From: Diaphorobacter aerolatus | GTDB taxonomy: Bacteria; Pseudomonadota; Gammaproteobacteria; Burkholderiales; Burkholderiaceae_C | NCBI RefSeq assembly: GCF_014489535.1 | Contig: NZ_CP060783.1 | Span: forward strand, 1,674,001 to 1,738,000 | Direction: 5' to 3' | Length of the DNA: 64,000 nt | Shown: positions 20,026 to 29,600 of the stretch, piece after piece | How the letters are laid out: every line of letters starts with the position of its first letter | Numbering within the stretch: position 1 is the stretch's first letter | The notes under the pieces: model-generated | Databases searched by the model: none | Told to the model about the DNA's origin: nothing | The model's input: only the letters and a program-made list of their open reading frames with translations | Program-made: the position numbers and the translations under genes

Positions 20026-22362
20026 ATGAGCCTCGTGCGCGCCACAGGCCGGGCGCAACTCCAGCGCCGGGAGTGGTCATTGCTTGCCGTGGTGCTGCTC
20101 AGCCTGGTCACCTGGCTATGCGTGACCGGTGCGCTTGAACGGGTCGACCATCTGATTCACGATGCCGGTGGCCGTCTGCATGCGCCAGAGCCCAATCGCG
20201 ACATCGTCATCGTCGCCATCGACGACCGAAGCATCGAAACCATCGGCCGCTGGCCATGGCGGCGCGCGCTGCACGCGCAGCTTCTGGAGCAGATCACCGC
20301 CCAATCTCCCCGTGCCGTCGGTCTCGACGTGCTGTTCAGCGAACCCGATGCCGACTATCCCGGCGACGACCTGATCCTGTCGCAGGCCATTGCGCGCAAC
20401 GGCAGCGTGGTGCTTCCCGTGATCCGCAGCACCGACGATACGGTCGCCGCCATCGACGCGCCATTGCCGGTGATCCGCGAAGGTGCCGCGCAACTCGGAC
20501 ACGTGCATGTGCAGGTGGATTCCGATGGCGTTGCACGGCGCCTCTACCTGTTCGAGGGGCCTGAAAACGCATTGCGCCCGCACTTCAGCCTTGCCATGGA
20601 GTGCGCCGCGCGGGCGCGCGGCTACCCCGGCTGCTACGGCGCGAACGTGCCTGCCGCAGGCGAGGCATGGAAGCGTGACAAGCTGCGCGTGATTCCGTTC
20701 GCCAAGGGCTCCTCGTCCGGCCCCACGTTCACGACCTATTCGTACATCGACGTGCTCATGAAACGCACGCCCCCCGATGCGTTTCGCGGCAAGTACGTGC
20801 TGGTGGGCGCCACGGCCACGGGGCTGGGCGACATGTTCGCCGCGCCGGTGGGTCCCGAAGCAGACCGCATTCCCGGCGTCGAACTCGTGGCACATGTGCT
20901 CAACGCGCGCATGAACGGCATTCGCATCATGCCGGCGCCGCTGTCCTGGAATCTGGTGTTCAACCTGCTTCCGGTAGCCGCCGCGCTGATGGCGGTACTG
21001 CTGCTCGGCCCGTTTGCGGCGCTGGTTGCCTGCGCGCTCATGTTTCTGTTCATGCTGCTGGTCGGGGCCGTGACCACGCTCGCCACCGGCTGGCAGTTTT
21101 CGCCCGCCTCGGGAATGATGGGCGTGCTGCTCAGCTATCCGCTGTGGAGCTGGCGGCGACTCTCGGCCGCCGCCATGTTCCTGAGCCAGGAAATGCACGA
21201 CCTGATGCAGGACGGCGTGAAGCTGCCCGCGCCCGTGATCACGCGCGCCAACCGCATACTGCCCAGCGATTTTCTGGAGCGGCGCATCCACGCGGTCGAG
21301 CAGGCCACGCAGCAATTGCGCGAACTGCACCACTTCGTGAGCGACAGCCTGCGCCAACTGCCCTCGCCCACTTTCGTCTGCGACAGCCTGGGCGTCATCA
21401 CGCTCGCCAACGCCGCAGCCATGCGCATGGTGGACGACATCACGATCGATCCCGTGGGTCACGCGCTTGCCGAACTGCTGTCCGACGTGGTGCACGCCGA
21501 ATCGGGCATCCCGCTGCTCTCGCTCAATCCGCTCAAATGGACCGAAATCCCGAGCCAGCAGGAATGCCGCGACGACAAAGGCCGCTACTTCCTGCTGCTG
21601 TGCAAGCCGTTCGCGGCCAGCACCAATGCCGGGTGGCTCGTCACACTCGTCGATCTGACCGACATGCGCCGCGCGCAAAAGCAGCGCGACGAGGCGCTGA
21701 ACTTCATCTCGCACGACATACGCTCGCCCGTGGCGTCCATCATCACGTTGATGGAGATGCACCGCGAGTATCCCGATCAGGTGCCGTTCGCCGAGCTGCT
21801 CCCGCGCATCGAACGCTATGCGCAGTCCTCGTTGTCGATGGCCGAGGGCTTTGTGCGCCTCGCGAGTGCGCAGTCGCAGAGCTACACGCTCACGACCTTC
21901 GATCTGGCGGCACTGCTCGAAGAATGCGTGGACGACGCCTGGGCCGGTGCGCGCGAAAAGCTTGTGCAGGTGCGTCTCGAGCACCGGCCCGACACCGCTG
22001 CCTGCTGGGGCGACCGCAGCATGATCGGCCGCGCCATCGGCAACGTGATGAGCAACGCGCTCAAGTTCAGCCCGCCGCAGTCCACGGTGCATTGCAACCT
22101 GTTCAACGACGGCACCGACTGGGTGATCTGCATACGCGACGAAGGCCCGGGCATTCCCGCCGAAAAGCGCACCTCGCTGTTCGAGCCGTTCCGCCGACTG
22201 CATGAAAACAGTCACCCAGGCATCCAGGGCATCGGTCTCGGCCTCGCGCTGGTGAACACGGTGATCCAGCGCCACGGCGGGCGGATCGACGTGGTGAGCG
22301 AGCCTGGTGCGGGAACCGAGTTCCGCCTGCATGTGCCGACCGCGATGCCCGATGCGCCCTGA
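20026..22362 (+). CDS. CHASE2 sensor histidine kinase
   Basis: The 778-residue protein has an N-terminal helix (about 20-37), a CHASE2 extracytoplasmic domain (about 40-300, including VAIDDRSIETIGRWPW and VLVGATATGLGD) and three helices (about 310-380). A PAS-like region (about 445-540) precedes HisKA, with phospho-acceptor His563 in NFISHDIRSP. HATPase_c follows, with DEGPGIP, FEPFRR and GIGLGLALV. It senses an unknown envelope signal and probably phosphorylates the OmpR-type regulator encoded two genes upstream. The three genes share strand and close spacing. Confidence 0.9.
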   Translation: MSLVRATGRAQLQRREWSLLAVVLLSLVTWLCVTGALERVDHLIHDAGGRLHAPEPNRDIVIVAIDDRSIETIGRWPWRRALHAQLLEQITAQSPRAVGLDVLFSEPDADYPGDDLILSQAIARNGSVVLPVIRSTDDTVAAIDAPLPVIREGAAQLGHVHVQVDSDGVARRLYLFEGPENALRPHFSLAMECAARARGYPGCYGANVPAAGEAWKRDKLRVIPFAKGSSSGPTFTTYSYIDVLMKRTPPDAFRGKYVLVGATATGLGDMFAAPVGPEADRIPGVELVAHVLNARMNGIRIMPAPLSWNLVFNLLPVAAALMAVLLLGPFAALVACALMFLFMLLVGAVTTLATGWQFSPASGMMGVLLSYPLWSWRRLSAAAMFLSQEMHDLMQDGVKLPAPVITRANRILPSDFLERRIHAVEQATQQLRELHHFVSDSLRQLPSPTFVCDSLGVITLANAAAMRMVDDITIDPVGHALAELLSDVVHAESGIPLLSLNPLKWTEIPSQQECRDDKGRYFLLLCKPFAASTNAGWLVTLVDLTDMRRAQKQRDEALNFISHDIRSPVASIITLMEMHREYPDQVPFAELLPRIERYAQSSLSMAEGFVRLASAQSQSYTLTTFDLAALLEECVDDAWAGAREKLVQVRLEHRPDTAACWGDRSMIGRAIGNVMSNALKFSPPQSTVHCNLFNDGTDWVICIRDEGPGIPAEKRTSLFEPFRRLHENSHPGIQGIGLGLALVNTVIQRHGGRIDVVSEPGAGTEFRLHVPTAMPDAP

Positions 22363-22380
22363 GCTTGCATGACGCCAACG

Positions 22381-22413
22381 AAAAAGCCCCAGAACATCCC
22401 TGTCCTGGGGCTT
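22381..22413 (-). terminator. intrinsic terminator after tRNA-Arg
   Basis: A 9-bp stem (22384-22392 with 22405-22413, AAGCCCCAG) is followed on the minus strand by five T residues (aaaaa at 22381-22385 on plus). It sits just past the 3' end of the minus-strand tRNA and just past the plus-strand kinase, so it could serve both transcripts. Confidence 0.8.
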
Positions 22414-22419
22414 GACGTT

Positions 22420-22496
22420 TGGTGCGGCTGGCAGGAATCGAACCCACGACCCCTTGGTTCGTAGCCAAGTACTCTATCCAGCTGAGCTACAGCCGC
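22420..22496 (-). tRNA. tRNA-Arg (anticodon ACG)
   Basis: The minus strand folds as a complete cloverleaf. It has acceptor stem GCGGCTG/CAGCCGC, D arm with AGCTCAGCTGG, anticodon loop CTACGAA reading ACG, T arm GTGGGTTCGATTCC, and an encoded CCA at 22420-22422. It is 77 nt including CCA and reads CGN arginine codons. No integrase or repeat of its 3' end is seen nearby. Confidence 0.95.
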
Positions 22497-22674
22497 TTGC
22501 TGAGCGTCGAATTATAGCGGGGTTTTTTCGACCCAAGGCAAATTCGCCGGGATTTTCAAAAAACTTCCCCGCCGCCCTTCGCTGGGCACCGATGCGCACG
22601 ACCGCTTCAAGGTGCAAATCCGCTTGCCCGCCACCCCGGATTTCGACCATGATGCAAAAAACAAGCAAGCAACG

Positions 22675-24204
22675 ATGACGGATTCGAGAACACCTGCACA
22701 TGCGGCGACGCCATCGGGCGCGATGTGGGAGCAATTGTTCCATCGCAGTGCCAAGCCCGGCCTGAGCCTGCAAGGCCAGATTCGCGAGATGATCGTGAGC
22801 GCCATTCTCACGGGCGTGCTGACTCCCGGCGACCCCGTGCCGTCGAGCCGCGAACTGGCCCGCCATCTGAGCGTGGGGCGCATCACCGTGGTGCTGGCCT
22901 ATCAGCAGCTCACCGAGGAAGCGTTTCTGCTGAGCCGCCAACGCAAGGGGCATTTCATTCATCCCGACGTGCTGCAGGGACGCTCGCTCAAGGCCGCGAC
23001 GCAGTCCGCCGCGCCCGCAGGCGACGAGCCCGCCATCCACCCCGCCGACTGGAACCAGCGCCTGTGGCTGCGCCCGAGTCAGCAACGCAGCATCGTCAAG
23101 GAGCAGCACTGGCAGGACTATCCCTATCCGTTTCTCTACGGCCAGTTCGACAAGGACCTCTTTCCGATGGCCGCTTGGCGCGAATGCTGCATCAAGGCGC
23201 TCAGCGTGCTCGACATCCAGCAATGGGCGCCCGACTACATCACGCGCGACGACGACAGCCTGATCCACGAGATCCAGACCAAGGTGCTGCCGCGCCGCGG
23301 CGTATGGGCCTCGCCCGAGGAAATCATCATCACCGTCGGCGCGCAGCACGCGCTCTACATGGTCGGCGATCTGCTGCTGCGCGACGATTCGCACGTCGGC
23401 ATGGAAGACCCGGGCTACCCCGATGCGCGCAACGTCTTCTCCAGCCGCACCTCGCAACTGAAGTTCATGCAGGTCGACGGCGACGGACTGCCGCTGTCGG
23501 GCGATCTGCGGGATCTGGACTATCTCTACGTCACGCCCAGCCACCAATGCCCGACCGGCGTGACCATGCCGCTTGAGCGCCGCCACGCGCTGCTCAACAT
23601 GGCGCATGAGGAAGACATCATCCTCATCGAGGATGACTACGAGAGCGAAAGCAGTTTCGACGAGCAGCCGGTTCCCGCGCTCAAGAGCCTGGATCGCAGC
23701 AACCGGGTGATCTATGTGGGCAGTCTCTCCAAGAGTCTCGCACCGGGGCTGCGCATCGGCTACATCGTCGCCGCGCCCGAGCTGGTGCTGGAGCTGCGCG
23801 CGCTGCGCAGGCTGATGATTCGCCACCCCACCACGTTCGTGCAACGCACCCTGTCCATGTTCCTTTCGCTCGGGCACTACGAAGCGCAACTGCGCCGTCT
23901 CGCGCAGGCACAAAAGGACCGGCACACGGCGCTGATCGCCGCCATGAACGATTACCTGCCCGAATGCCGCATCACGCCGGTGCGCGGCGGCGGCTCCTGC
24001 TGGGTGCAATTGCCCGACCACGTGTCGGCCCTCGCGCTCGCTCGCAGCGCGGCCGGGCACGGCGTGCTGATCGAGCCGGGCGACGTCTTCTTCAAGTCTT
24101 CCGTCGCACCGGGCAACTTCGTTCGACTTGGCTACCAGTCCATCCCGACGCACAGGATTTCCGACGGCATACGGGCGCTTGCAGAGGCCATGCGCGAGGT
24201 CTGA
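22675..24204 (+). CDS. tauR: TauR-type MocR regulator of taurine genes
   Basis: The protein has a GntR winged helix (about 25-95, IREMIVSAILTGVLTPGDPVPSSRELA) fused to a class I aminotransferase-like domain. The PLP lysine is Lys353 (SLSKSLAPG), and the length is 509 residues from ATG 22675. An in-frame GTG at 22612 would add 21 residues; neither start has a strong ribosome binding site. MocR/TauR proteins activate taurine genes in other proteobacteria, apparently sensing taurine through PLP. The assignment rests on the adjoining tauX, tauY, tauABC genes and on three operator pairs matching the TauR box in their promoter regions. Confidence 0.85.
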   Translation: MTDSRTPAHAATPSGAMWEQLFHRSAKPGLSLQGQIREMIVSAILTGVLTPGDPVPSSRELARHLSVGRITVVLAYQQLTEEAFLLSRQRKGHFIHPDVLQGRSLKAATQSAAPAGDEPAIHPADWNQRLWLRPSQQRSIVKEQHWQDYPYPFLYGQFDKDLFPMAAWRECCIKALSVLDIQQWAPDYITRDDDSLIHEIQTKVLPRRGVWASPEEIIITVGAQHALYMVGDLLLRDDSHVGMEDPGYPDARNVFSSRTSQLKFMQVDGDGLPLSGDLRDLDYLYVTPSHQCPTGVTMPLERRHALLNMAHEEDIILIEDDYESESSFDEQPVPALKSLDRSNRVIYVGSLSKSLAPGLRIGYIVAAPELVLELRALRRLMIRHPTTFVQRTLSMFLSLGHYEAQLRRLAQAQKDRHTALIAAMNDYLPECRITPVRGGGSCWVQLPDHVSALALARSAAGHGVLIEPGDVFFKSSVAPGNFVRLGYQSIPTHRISDGIRALAEAMREV

Positions 24205-24222
24205 ACACCACGGATTGCCGAC

Positions 24223-24624
24223 TCAACCCGCCTTGGCGAGCGCCGGGCGGTTCTTGCGGAAAGCGTTCTTCACGGCGATCCTGCCGTCCTTGAAGGTGAA
24301 GACATCGACCATGCGAGCCTCCACGCGCGAGCCGTCGGCGGCCGTGCCTTTGAAGGTGCTCTCGGAGACGCCGCGATCACCATGCACCCAATGGTCGCCA
24401 TCGACCCAGGCCGCATCGGGGAACGCACCCCACGCGGCCATGAAGCCTTCGCGTACCTGATCGCGACCCACAAAGCTCTTGCCCAGCGCGTCCGGTCCGG
24501 CGACGGCATGGAACACGCAGTCGTCGGACATGAAGCCCATCAGCGCGTCGATGTCGTGATCGTTCCAAGCCTGCGCAAAGCGTGCCAGAAACTGCGCATC
24601 GGGCTGGTTGGCGTTGCTGCTCAT
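24223..24624 (-). CDS. tauX: SnoaL/NTF2-like protein, probable taurine dehydrogenase small subunit TauX
   Basis: The 133-residue NTF2-fold protein (FAQAWNDHDIDALMGFMSDDCVFH, FTFKDGRI) is on the opposite strand from the FAD oxidoreductase gene. Its start at 24624 follows a good GGAG site (aaggagatccc) and is preferred over an upstream ATG at 24708. From memory, TauX proteins of taurine dehydrogenase are small SnoaL-like proteins, and the divergent partner here is a TauY-like flavoprotein. The promoter region carries a TauR-type operator reading toward this gene. TauX is normally beside tauY in one operon, so the divergent arrangement is unusual. A generic SnoaL protein remains possible. Confidence 0.65.
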   Translation of the reverse strand: MSSNANQPDAQFLARFAQAWNDHDIDALMGFMSDDCVFHAVAGPDALGKSFVGRDQVREGFMAAWGAFPDAAWVDGDHWVHGDRGVSESTFKGTAADGSRVEARMVDVFTFKDGRIAVKNAFRKNRPALAKAG

Positions 24625-24723
24625 GGGATCTCCTTGTCCTTCAAAAAATGGGCCGCGGCCCGGAGCGGGCACACGGCAAAACGAAACGATGGATGGCATG
24701 TTGGGCACGCCGGCGGCGCTTTC

Positions 24724-24756
24724 GTAGAACCACGGCCCACCTATCGTTAAGTCCAG
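24724..24756 (-). promoter_or_regulatory. TauR-box direct repeat before tauX
   Basis: Read on the minus strand, CTGGACTTAA (24756-24747) is an exact match to the CTGGACYTAA TauR box that I recall for Rhodobacter capsulatus. A weaker copy, GTGGTTCTAC, begins exactly 23 bases further on (24733-24724). Beyond the first box, the bases ACGATAG-like also match the tauA operator. The 333-base gap 24625-24957 between tauX and tauY contains this pair, the second pair at 24785-24817, and no gene that I can support. Confidence 0.65.
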
Positions 24757-24784
24757 CGGCTCGATGGCGAAAAAATTCGCAGGT

Positions 24785-24817
24785 CTGGACCTATGAATAC
24801 CTCCACGCTGGCGCTAA
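24785..24817 (+). promoter_or_regulatory. TauR-box direct repeat before tauY
   Basis: CTGGACCTAT (24785-24794, 9 of 10 to the TauR box) is followed by CTGGCGCTAA (24808-24817, 8 of 10). The two start exactly 23 bases apart on the strand of tauY, about 140-170 bases before its ATG. The geometry is identical to the operator before tauA, which argues against chance. Confidence 0.65.
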
Positions 24818-24957
24818 CCGCCCGCCAGATGGCTCGATATGCTGACCATCGCAGCCATCGGATGCCTGTACGACGCGCGCTGGCTTCCCGGTTTTCACGA
24901 CATTTGAACGATGACGCCGCCCGCATTCAGCGACTGCGGCGCGCAAGGAGACGACCC

Positions 24958-26378
24958 ATGAAGGCAGAGGACGTGCGCGAGAGCTACATGCGCCCCTACG
25001 ATCCGCAATACGACCCGCTGGTCATGGCCACGCCCGGCCAGGGCACGGGTTACGCGCCGACGTACTGGGTGGCAACCGCGGGCGTGCCGCCGCAAGATGA
25101 TGGTCCGATTCACGGCGACGTCGAGGCCGATGTGGTGATCGTGGGCTCGGGCTTCACAGGTCTCAGCACCGCGCTTTTTCTGGCACGCGAGCATGGCATC
25201 AAGGCCATCGTGCTCGAAGCGAACCAGAGTGCCTGGGGCTGCACCAGCCGCAACGGCGGTCAGGGCCAGAATGCCAGCGGACGCCTGTACCGCTCGGGCT
25301 GGATCGAGCGCTGGGGCAAGGAGACCGCGCTCAGGCTCGACGCCGAAATCCGCAAAGGTTTCCAGACCTTCAAGGACCTCGTCGCCGAATTTCCCGAGTG
25401 CGAACCACAGCCCGGCGGACATCTCTACATCGCCCATCGCGAAAAGAAGATGGAGTTTCTCCGCAACGAGACCCGGCTCATGCGCGAGGTGTTCGGCTAC
25501 GACGCAAAAATGCTCAGCAAGGAAGAAGTGCAGCACGACTGGGTCAACGATGCCGACAGCTTCGGTGCCATGCACGAGCCCGACGGCATTGGCGTGCATC
25601 CGCTCAAGCTCGCGTTTGCCTACATGCGCAAGGCACGCTCGCTCGGCGTCAAGGTCCATCCCGCGAGCCCCGTGCTCGACGTGGAGACGCGGGCGGCATT
25701 CACTACCTGCGCACACCCGGCGGCATCGTCAAGGCGAGGTCCGTGGGCTTTGCTACCGGTGGCTATACCAGCAACAAGCTGCACTCGAGCCTGCGCAACA
25801 AGATCATGCCGATCCTCTCGAACTCGCTGGTCACGCGAGCGCTCACGCCCGAAGAGCTGGCGGCCACCAACTTCAAGACCACGCAGGTGATCACCGATAC
25901 GCGCACGCTGCGCTTTTACTACCGGCGCCTGCCCGACAACCGCGTGCAGATCGGCAGCCGCAGTTCCATCACGGGCGCGGATGCTCCCAACCCCGTGCAC
26001 ATGGCCAAACTGGTCGACGGGCTGCATCACAAGTTCCCGGCGCTCAAGGGCATACAGATCGACTACTCGTGGTGGGGCTGGGTCGATGTGAGCCACGACA
26101 TGATGCCGCGCATCACGCAACCCGATCCCGCGCAGGCCATCTACTACGCCGTTGGCTATGGCGGCAATGGCGTGTCGTTCTCCGCGCACGCCGGCCGCCG
26201 CATGGCGCAACGCATCGCGGGCCAGCATCTGAAGGTGTTCGACCTGCCGATCTACAACTCGCCGCTCGAGTACCCGAACGTCTTCAACGCGGTGCGCGCG
26301 GAAGCGTTTGCACCGTTTCGACGCGTGGGCCAGCGCTTCCTCTACCACTGGTATCACCGACAGGACGAACAGGGCTGA
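24958..26378 (+). CDS. tauY: FAD-dependent oxidoreductase, probable taurine dehydrogenase large subunit TauY (frameshift)
   Basis: The DadA-like flavoprotein has about 473 residues when restored. The FAD-binding motif VVIVGSGFTGLSTALF is at about residue 57, with CTSRNGGQG shortly after and AVGYGGNGVSFSAHAGR near the C terminus. The start at 24958 follows AAGGAG. The frame breaks at the GGG run 25691-25693; one extra G gives GGIHYLRTPGGIVKAR. TauY oxidatively deaminates taurine to sulfoacetaldehyde. The closely related gamma-glutamylputrescine oxidases are an alternative, but the flanking tauR, tauABC and TauR boxes favour taurine. Confidence 0.78.
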
Positions 26379-26602
26379 TCGTGAATCGCACGGCGCCAGG
26401 CAATCCCCGTGCGTTGAGTGAACACCAGGCTCCAATCAGTGAAATCACCTACTTCGGTTCACGCGGGCGTCAAGCGCTCTTATTGCGGATGCAGCAAAAG
26501 GCCGCAAGGTCACTGTTGGCAAAGACCGGCGCCATTCAAATGCATAGCGCCAGCGGCTAGGCATGCAGACAGCCGTTCGGCGATCCGCCTTCGCGTGCTC
26601 GA

Positions 26603-26635
26603 CTGGACCTAACGATAGAGGACAACTGGCCCTAC
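26603..26635 (+). promoter_or_regulatory. TauR-box direct repeat before tauA
   Basis: CTGGACCTAA (26603-26612, exact to the TauR box) is followed by CTGGCCCTAC (26626-26635, 8 of 10) starting 23 bases later. The pair ends about 107 bases before the chosen tauA start. The 364-base gap 26379-26742 after tauY contains this operator and presumably the tauABC promoter. I see no supported gene in it. Confidence 0.75.
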
Positions 26636-26742
26636 ATCCTTGAAGGTGTTGCTCACTACATTCAAGTTTGAAAGCTCGGCAGATCTTGTGGGCGGACTTT
26701 CGGTTCCAACGTATTGGTTTCAAAACAATGGAGACAAGCAAA

Positions 26743-27759
26743 ATGACAATGCAAAAAAGATGGGTTCTGAAGGTCGGCATCGCAGCAGCGGCGCTCGCGC
26801 TTGCAGGCGTGCCCGGGCTCGCCGGCGCGCAGCAGAAGACCGTGACCTTCGCCAACCAGGACATGCTGGTGCCGCTGCGCCTGATCATGGAGTCCGGCGA
26901 GGTCGAGAAAGAAACCGGCTACAAGATCAACTGGCGCATGTTCTCGGGCGGTGGCGACGTGATTCGCGCGATGGCGTCGGGCGACGTGCAGATGGGCGAG
27001 CTGGGTTCGAGCCCGCTGACCGCCGCCGCGAGCCAGGGGCAGGACATCAAGCTGTTCTGGATTTCAGCGGACATTGCCAGCGCCGAAGCATTGGTGGCGC
27101 GCGATGGCAGCGGGATCACCAACTTCAAGGGCATGGAGGGCAAGCGCATCGGCGTGCCCTTCGTCTCCACCGCGCACTACCAGTTGATCGCCGCGCTCGG
27201 CAAGGAAGGCGTGGACGCGCGCAAGGTCAACATCATGAACATGCGTCCACCGGAAATCGCTGCCGCGTGGGAGCGCGGTGACATCGACGGCACCTTCGTC
27301 TGGGACCCGGTGCTCGCCAAGGTCAAGCAAAAGGGCAAGGTGCTGGCCACGTCGGGCTCGATTGCGCAGATGGGCTTTCCGACGTTTGAGGGCGTGGTCG
27401 TCACCACCAAGTTCGCACAGGAGAATCCGGAGTTCATGGTCGCCTTCGTGAAGGCGCTGAACCGCGCAAGCACGCAGGTGCGAGACAACCTGGCCAAGTG
27501 GAATCCCGACTCCGCCGAGGTGAAGGCCATCGCCAAATGGTGCAAGGCCGACCCGAAGGACGTTCCTGCGGCCATGGCGCTCTACAAGTTCCCGAGCGCC
27601 GATGAGCAACTCACCGCGCAGTGGCTCGGGGGCGGCGCGGCCAAGGCCATGTCCAACACCGCGACCTTTCTGAAGTCCCAGGGCCGCATCCAGGAAGTCA
27701 AACCCGACTACTCGGCGTTCGTCACCGACGCCTATGTGAAGAAGGCGCTGGGCAAGTAG
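26743..27759 (+). CDS. tauA: Taurine ABC transporter substrate-binding protein
   Basis: The 338-residue SBP starts with a Sec signal ([19 protein letters not shown], cleavage near LAGAQQ). Its SsuA/TauA-type fold includes [30 protein letters not shown] and [11 protein letters not shown]. Of the in-frame ATGs at 26728, 26743 and 26749, 26743 gives the best signal peptide. It is followed by ATPase and permease genes in TauABC order, under an exact TauR box. It would deliver taurine to TauBC in the periplasm. Other alkanesulfonates are possible ligands. Confidence 0.88.
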   Translation: MTMQKRWVLKVGIAAAALALAGVPGLAGAQQKTVTFANQDMLVPLRLIMESGEVEKETGYKINWRMFSGGGDVIRAMASGDVQMGELGSSPLTAAASQGQDIKLFWISADIASAEALVARDGSGITNFKGMEGKRIGVPFVSTAHYQLIAALGKEGVDARKVNIMNMRPPEIAAAWERGDIDGTFVWDPVLAKVKQKGKVLATSGSIAQMGFPTFEGVVVTTKFAQENPEFMVAFVKALNRASTQVRDNLAKWNPDSAEVKAIAKWCKADPKDVPAAMALYKFPSADEQLTAQWLGGGAAKAMSNTATFLKSQGRIQEVKPDYSAFVTDAYVKKALGK

Positions 27760-27853
27760 CTGCCCGTCTCGCGCAGGCTGTCGCCCGAATGTGCTGATCC
27801 GTGACGGCGACGGCTCTCGATTTCTTCACATCGTCTCAAGGAGAGCTTCTGTC

Positions 27854-28642
27854 ATGCCTACCCTGGAAATATGCGAGCTGACCGTCAACTACGAGGTCAA
27901 GGGCGGACACCTGCAAGCCCTGGCTCCGGTCAATCTGACCATGAATGACGGCGATTTCGTCGTCGCGCTCGGCGCATCGGGCTGCGGCAAGACCACGCTG
28001 CTCAACTGCATGGCTGGATTCCTGGCTCCATCGAGCGGCGAAATTCTGCTCGACGGCAAGCCCATCGACGGCCCTGGCGCCAATCAGGGCGTGGTGTTTC
28101 AAAAGCATGCGCTCATGCCCTGGCTGAACGTGGTGGACAACGTCGCGCTCGGCCTGCGCATGCGCGGCGTCGACCACAGGACGCGCATGCAGATCGCCGA
28201 GGAAAAACTCGGCCTGGTGGGGCTTCAGAACTACACCCAGCGCGCGGTGTATGAGCTCTCGGGCGGCATGCAGCAGCGCGTGGGGATTGCACGCGCGCTC
28301 GCCAACGACCCCGCGTTGTTGCTCATGGACGAGCCCATGGGTGCGCTCGATGCGTTCACGCGCGAACAGGTGCAGGAGATTCTGCTCAAGGTCTGGAAGG
28401 CCACCCACAAGATGGTGTTCTTCATCACCCACTCGGTCGAAGAGGCGCTGTTTCTTGCCAGCCGCCTGATCGTGATGAGCCCGAGCCCGGGCCGCATCTC
28501 GCACGTCTATGAAGACATGCCCTTCTGTCACGAATTCCTGCGTACCGGCGATGCCCGCACGGTCAAGTCGCGTCCCGATTTCATCAAATTGCGCGAAGAG
28601 GTGCTGAGCCTGATTCACCACCGGGAGCCTGCCCATGTCTGA
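27854..28642 (+). CDS. tauB: Taurine ABC transporter ATP-binding protein
   Basis: The 262-residue ABC ATPase has Walker A (GASGCGKTT), signature LSGGMQQR, Walker B ([11 protein letters not shown]) and H-loop (FITHSVEEA). These are of the SsuB/TauB type, as are the MSPSPGRI tail and the YEDMPFC region. ATG 27854 follows AAGGAG, and a longer in-frame ATG at 27791 lacks such a site. The end overlaps tauC by 8 bases. Confidence 0.9.
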   Translation: MPTLEICELTVNYEVKGGHLQALAPVNLTMNDGDFVVALGASGCGKTTLLNCMAGFLAPSSGEILLDGKPIDGPGANQGVVFQKHALMPWLNVVDNVALGLRMRGVDHRTRMQIAEEKLGLVGLQNYTQRAVYELSGGMQQRVGIARALANDPALLLMDEPMGALDAFTREQVQEILLKVWKATHKMVFFITHSVEEALFLASRLIVMSPSPGRISHVYEDMPFCHEFLRTGDARTVKSRPDFIKLREEVLSLIHHREPAHV

Positions 28643-29531
28643 AGTTGCCACGCTGGACCAGATTCCTCAAGCCAGCACCCACAAGGCCGTGCGCGTGAGC
28701 CCGCAGCAGACGCCACCATCGCAACCCAAGGGGCCCGTCAAAACCAGCCGTTTCAAGACGCCCGGCGAAGGCTCGAGCGTCGGCATCAGCATCGTGACCG
28801 TGGCCGTGCTGTTGTCGCTGTGGTTTGCGGCGACCAATCTGGGCTGGGTCAAACCGCTGTTCCTGCCAAGCCCGCAGGCGGTGTTCCAGCAGTTCTACGA
28901 ATACCTGACCGGGCAGGCCAACGACAAGCCGCTGTGGCAGCATTTCTCCGCAAGCCTGCTGCGCGTGACCGTGGCCTTCTGGCTCGCCTTCATCGTGGCC
29001 GTGCCGCTCGGCATCGCCATGGGCATGTCGCGCATTGCGCGCGGCGTCTTCGATCCGCCGATCGAGTTCTATCGTCCGTTGCCACCGCTGGCCTATCTGC
29101 CGCTGATCATCATCTGGTTCGGCATCGATGAGACGCCCAAGATTCTGCTGATCTTCCTGAGCTGCTTTGCACCGCTCGCGCTCGCCGCGCGCTCTGGCAT
29201 GCGAAGCGCCGCGCAGGAGCAGATCAATGCGGCCTACTCCATGGGCGCGAGTTACTGGCAGGTGATCCGCTACGTGATCATTCCCGCCGCGCTGCCGGAC
29301 ATTCTGGTGGGCATGCGCATCGCCATCGGCTTCGGCTGGACAACGCTGGTCGCCGCGGAAATGGTGGCCGCAAATGTCGGCCTCGGCCAGATGGTGCTGA
29401 ATGCATCGAACTTTCTGCGCACCGACATCGTGATCATGGGCATCATCGTGATCGGTGTGGTGGCTTATGTTTTCGACTTGTTCATGCGGTGGGTGGAGAA
29501 GCGGCTGGTCCCGTGGAAGGGACGTATGTGA
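28635..29531 (+). CDS. tauC: Taurine ABC transporter permease
   Basis: The 298-residue SsuC/TauC-type permease has an unusually long, polar, Pro/Thr-rich N terminus of about 50 residues before the first helix. Six helices follow, with the EAA loop ([25 protein letters not shown]) at about residue 200. It overlaps tauB by 8 bases and ends the operon; a terminator hairpin lies 25 bases after it. Confidence 0.9.
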   Translation: MSEVATLDQIPQASTHKAVRVSPQQTPPSQPKGPVKTSRFKTPGEGSSVGISIVTVAVLLSLWFAATNLGWVKPLFLPSPQAVFQQFYEYLTGQANDKPLWQHFSASLLRVTVAFWLAFIVAVPLGIAMGMSRIARGVFDPPIEFYRPLPPLAYLPLIIIWFGIDETPKILLIFLSCFAPLALAARSGMRSAAQEQINAAYSMGASYWQVIRYVIIPAALPDILVGMRIAIGFGWTTLVAAEMVAANVGLGQMVLNASNFLRTDIVIMGIIVIGVVAYVFDLFMRWVEKRLVPWKGRM

Positions 29532-29555
29532 CCAGAAAATGATGGGGTGGTAAGC

Positions 29556-29585
29556 AAGGGCGGCTGCAGTTTTAGCCGCCCTTTT
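29556..29585. terminator. bidirectional intrinsic terminator between tauC and the Na/Pi gene
   Basis: A GC-rich stem of about 10 bp (AAGGGCGGCT with AGCCGCCCTT) is flanked by T residues on plus and A residues on the far side. It can end both the plus-strand tau operon and the convergent minus-strand Na/Pi cotransporter gene. Confidence 0.8.
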
Positions 29586-29600
29586 CTCTATCCGGCGATG

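Noticed and set aside
22420..22496. tRNA-Arg as an integration site of a mobile element
   Set aside because: No integrase, no repeat of the tRNA 3' end and no phage or plasmid genes nearby.
24793..24957. Extension of tauY upstream to ATG 24793
   Set aside because: The extra 55 residues show no family similarity and would run through the TauR-type operator. ATG 24958 has a good ribosome binding site.
26445..26888. Minus-strand open frame in the tauY-tauA gap
   Set aside because: It overlaps the tauA signal peptide and operator and has no recognisable features.
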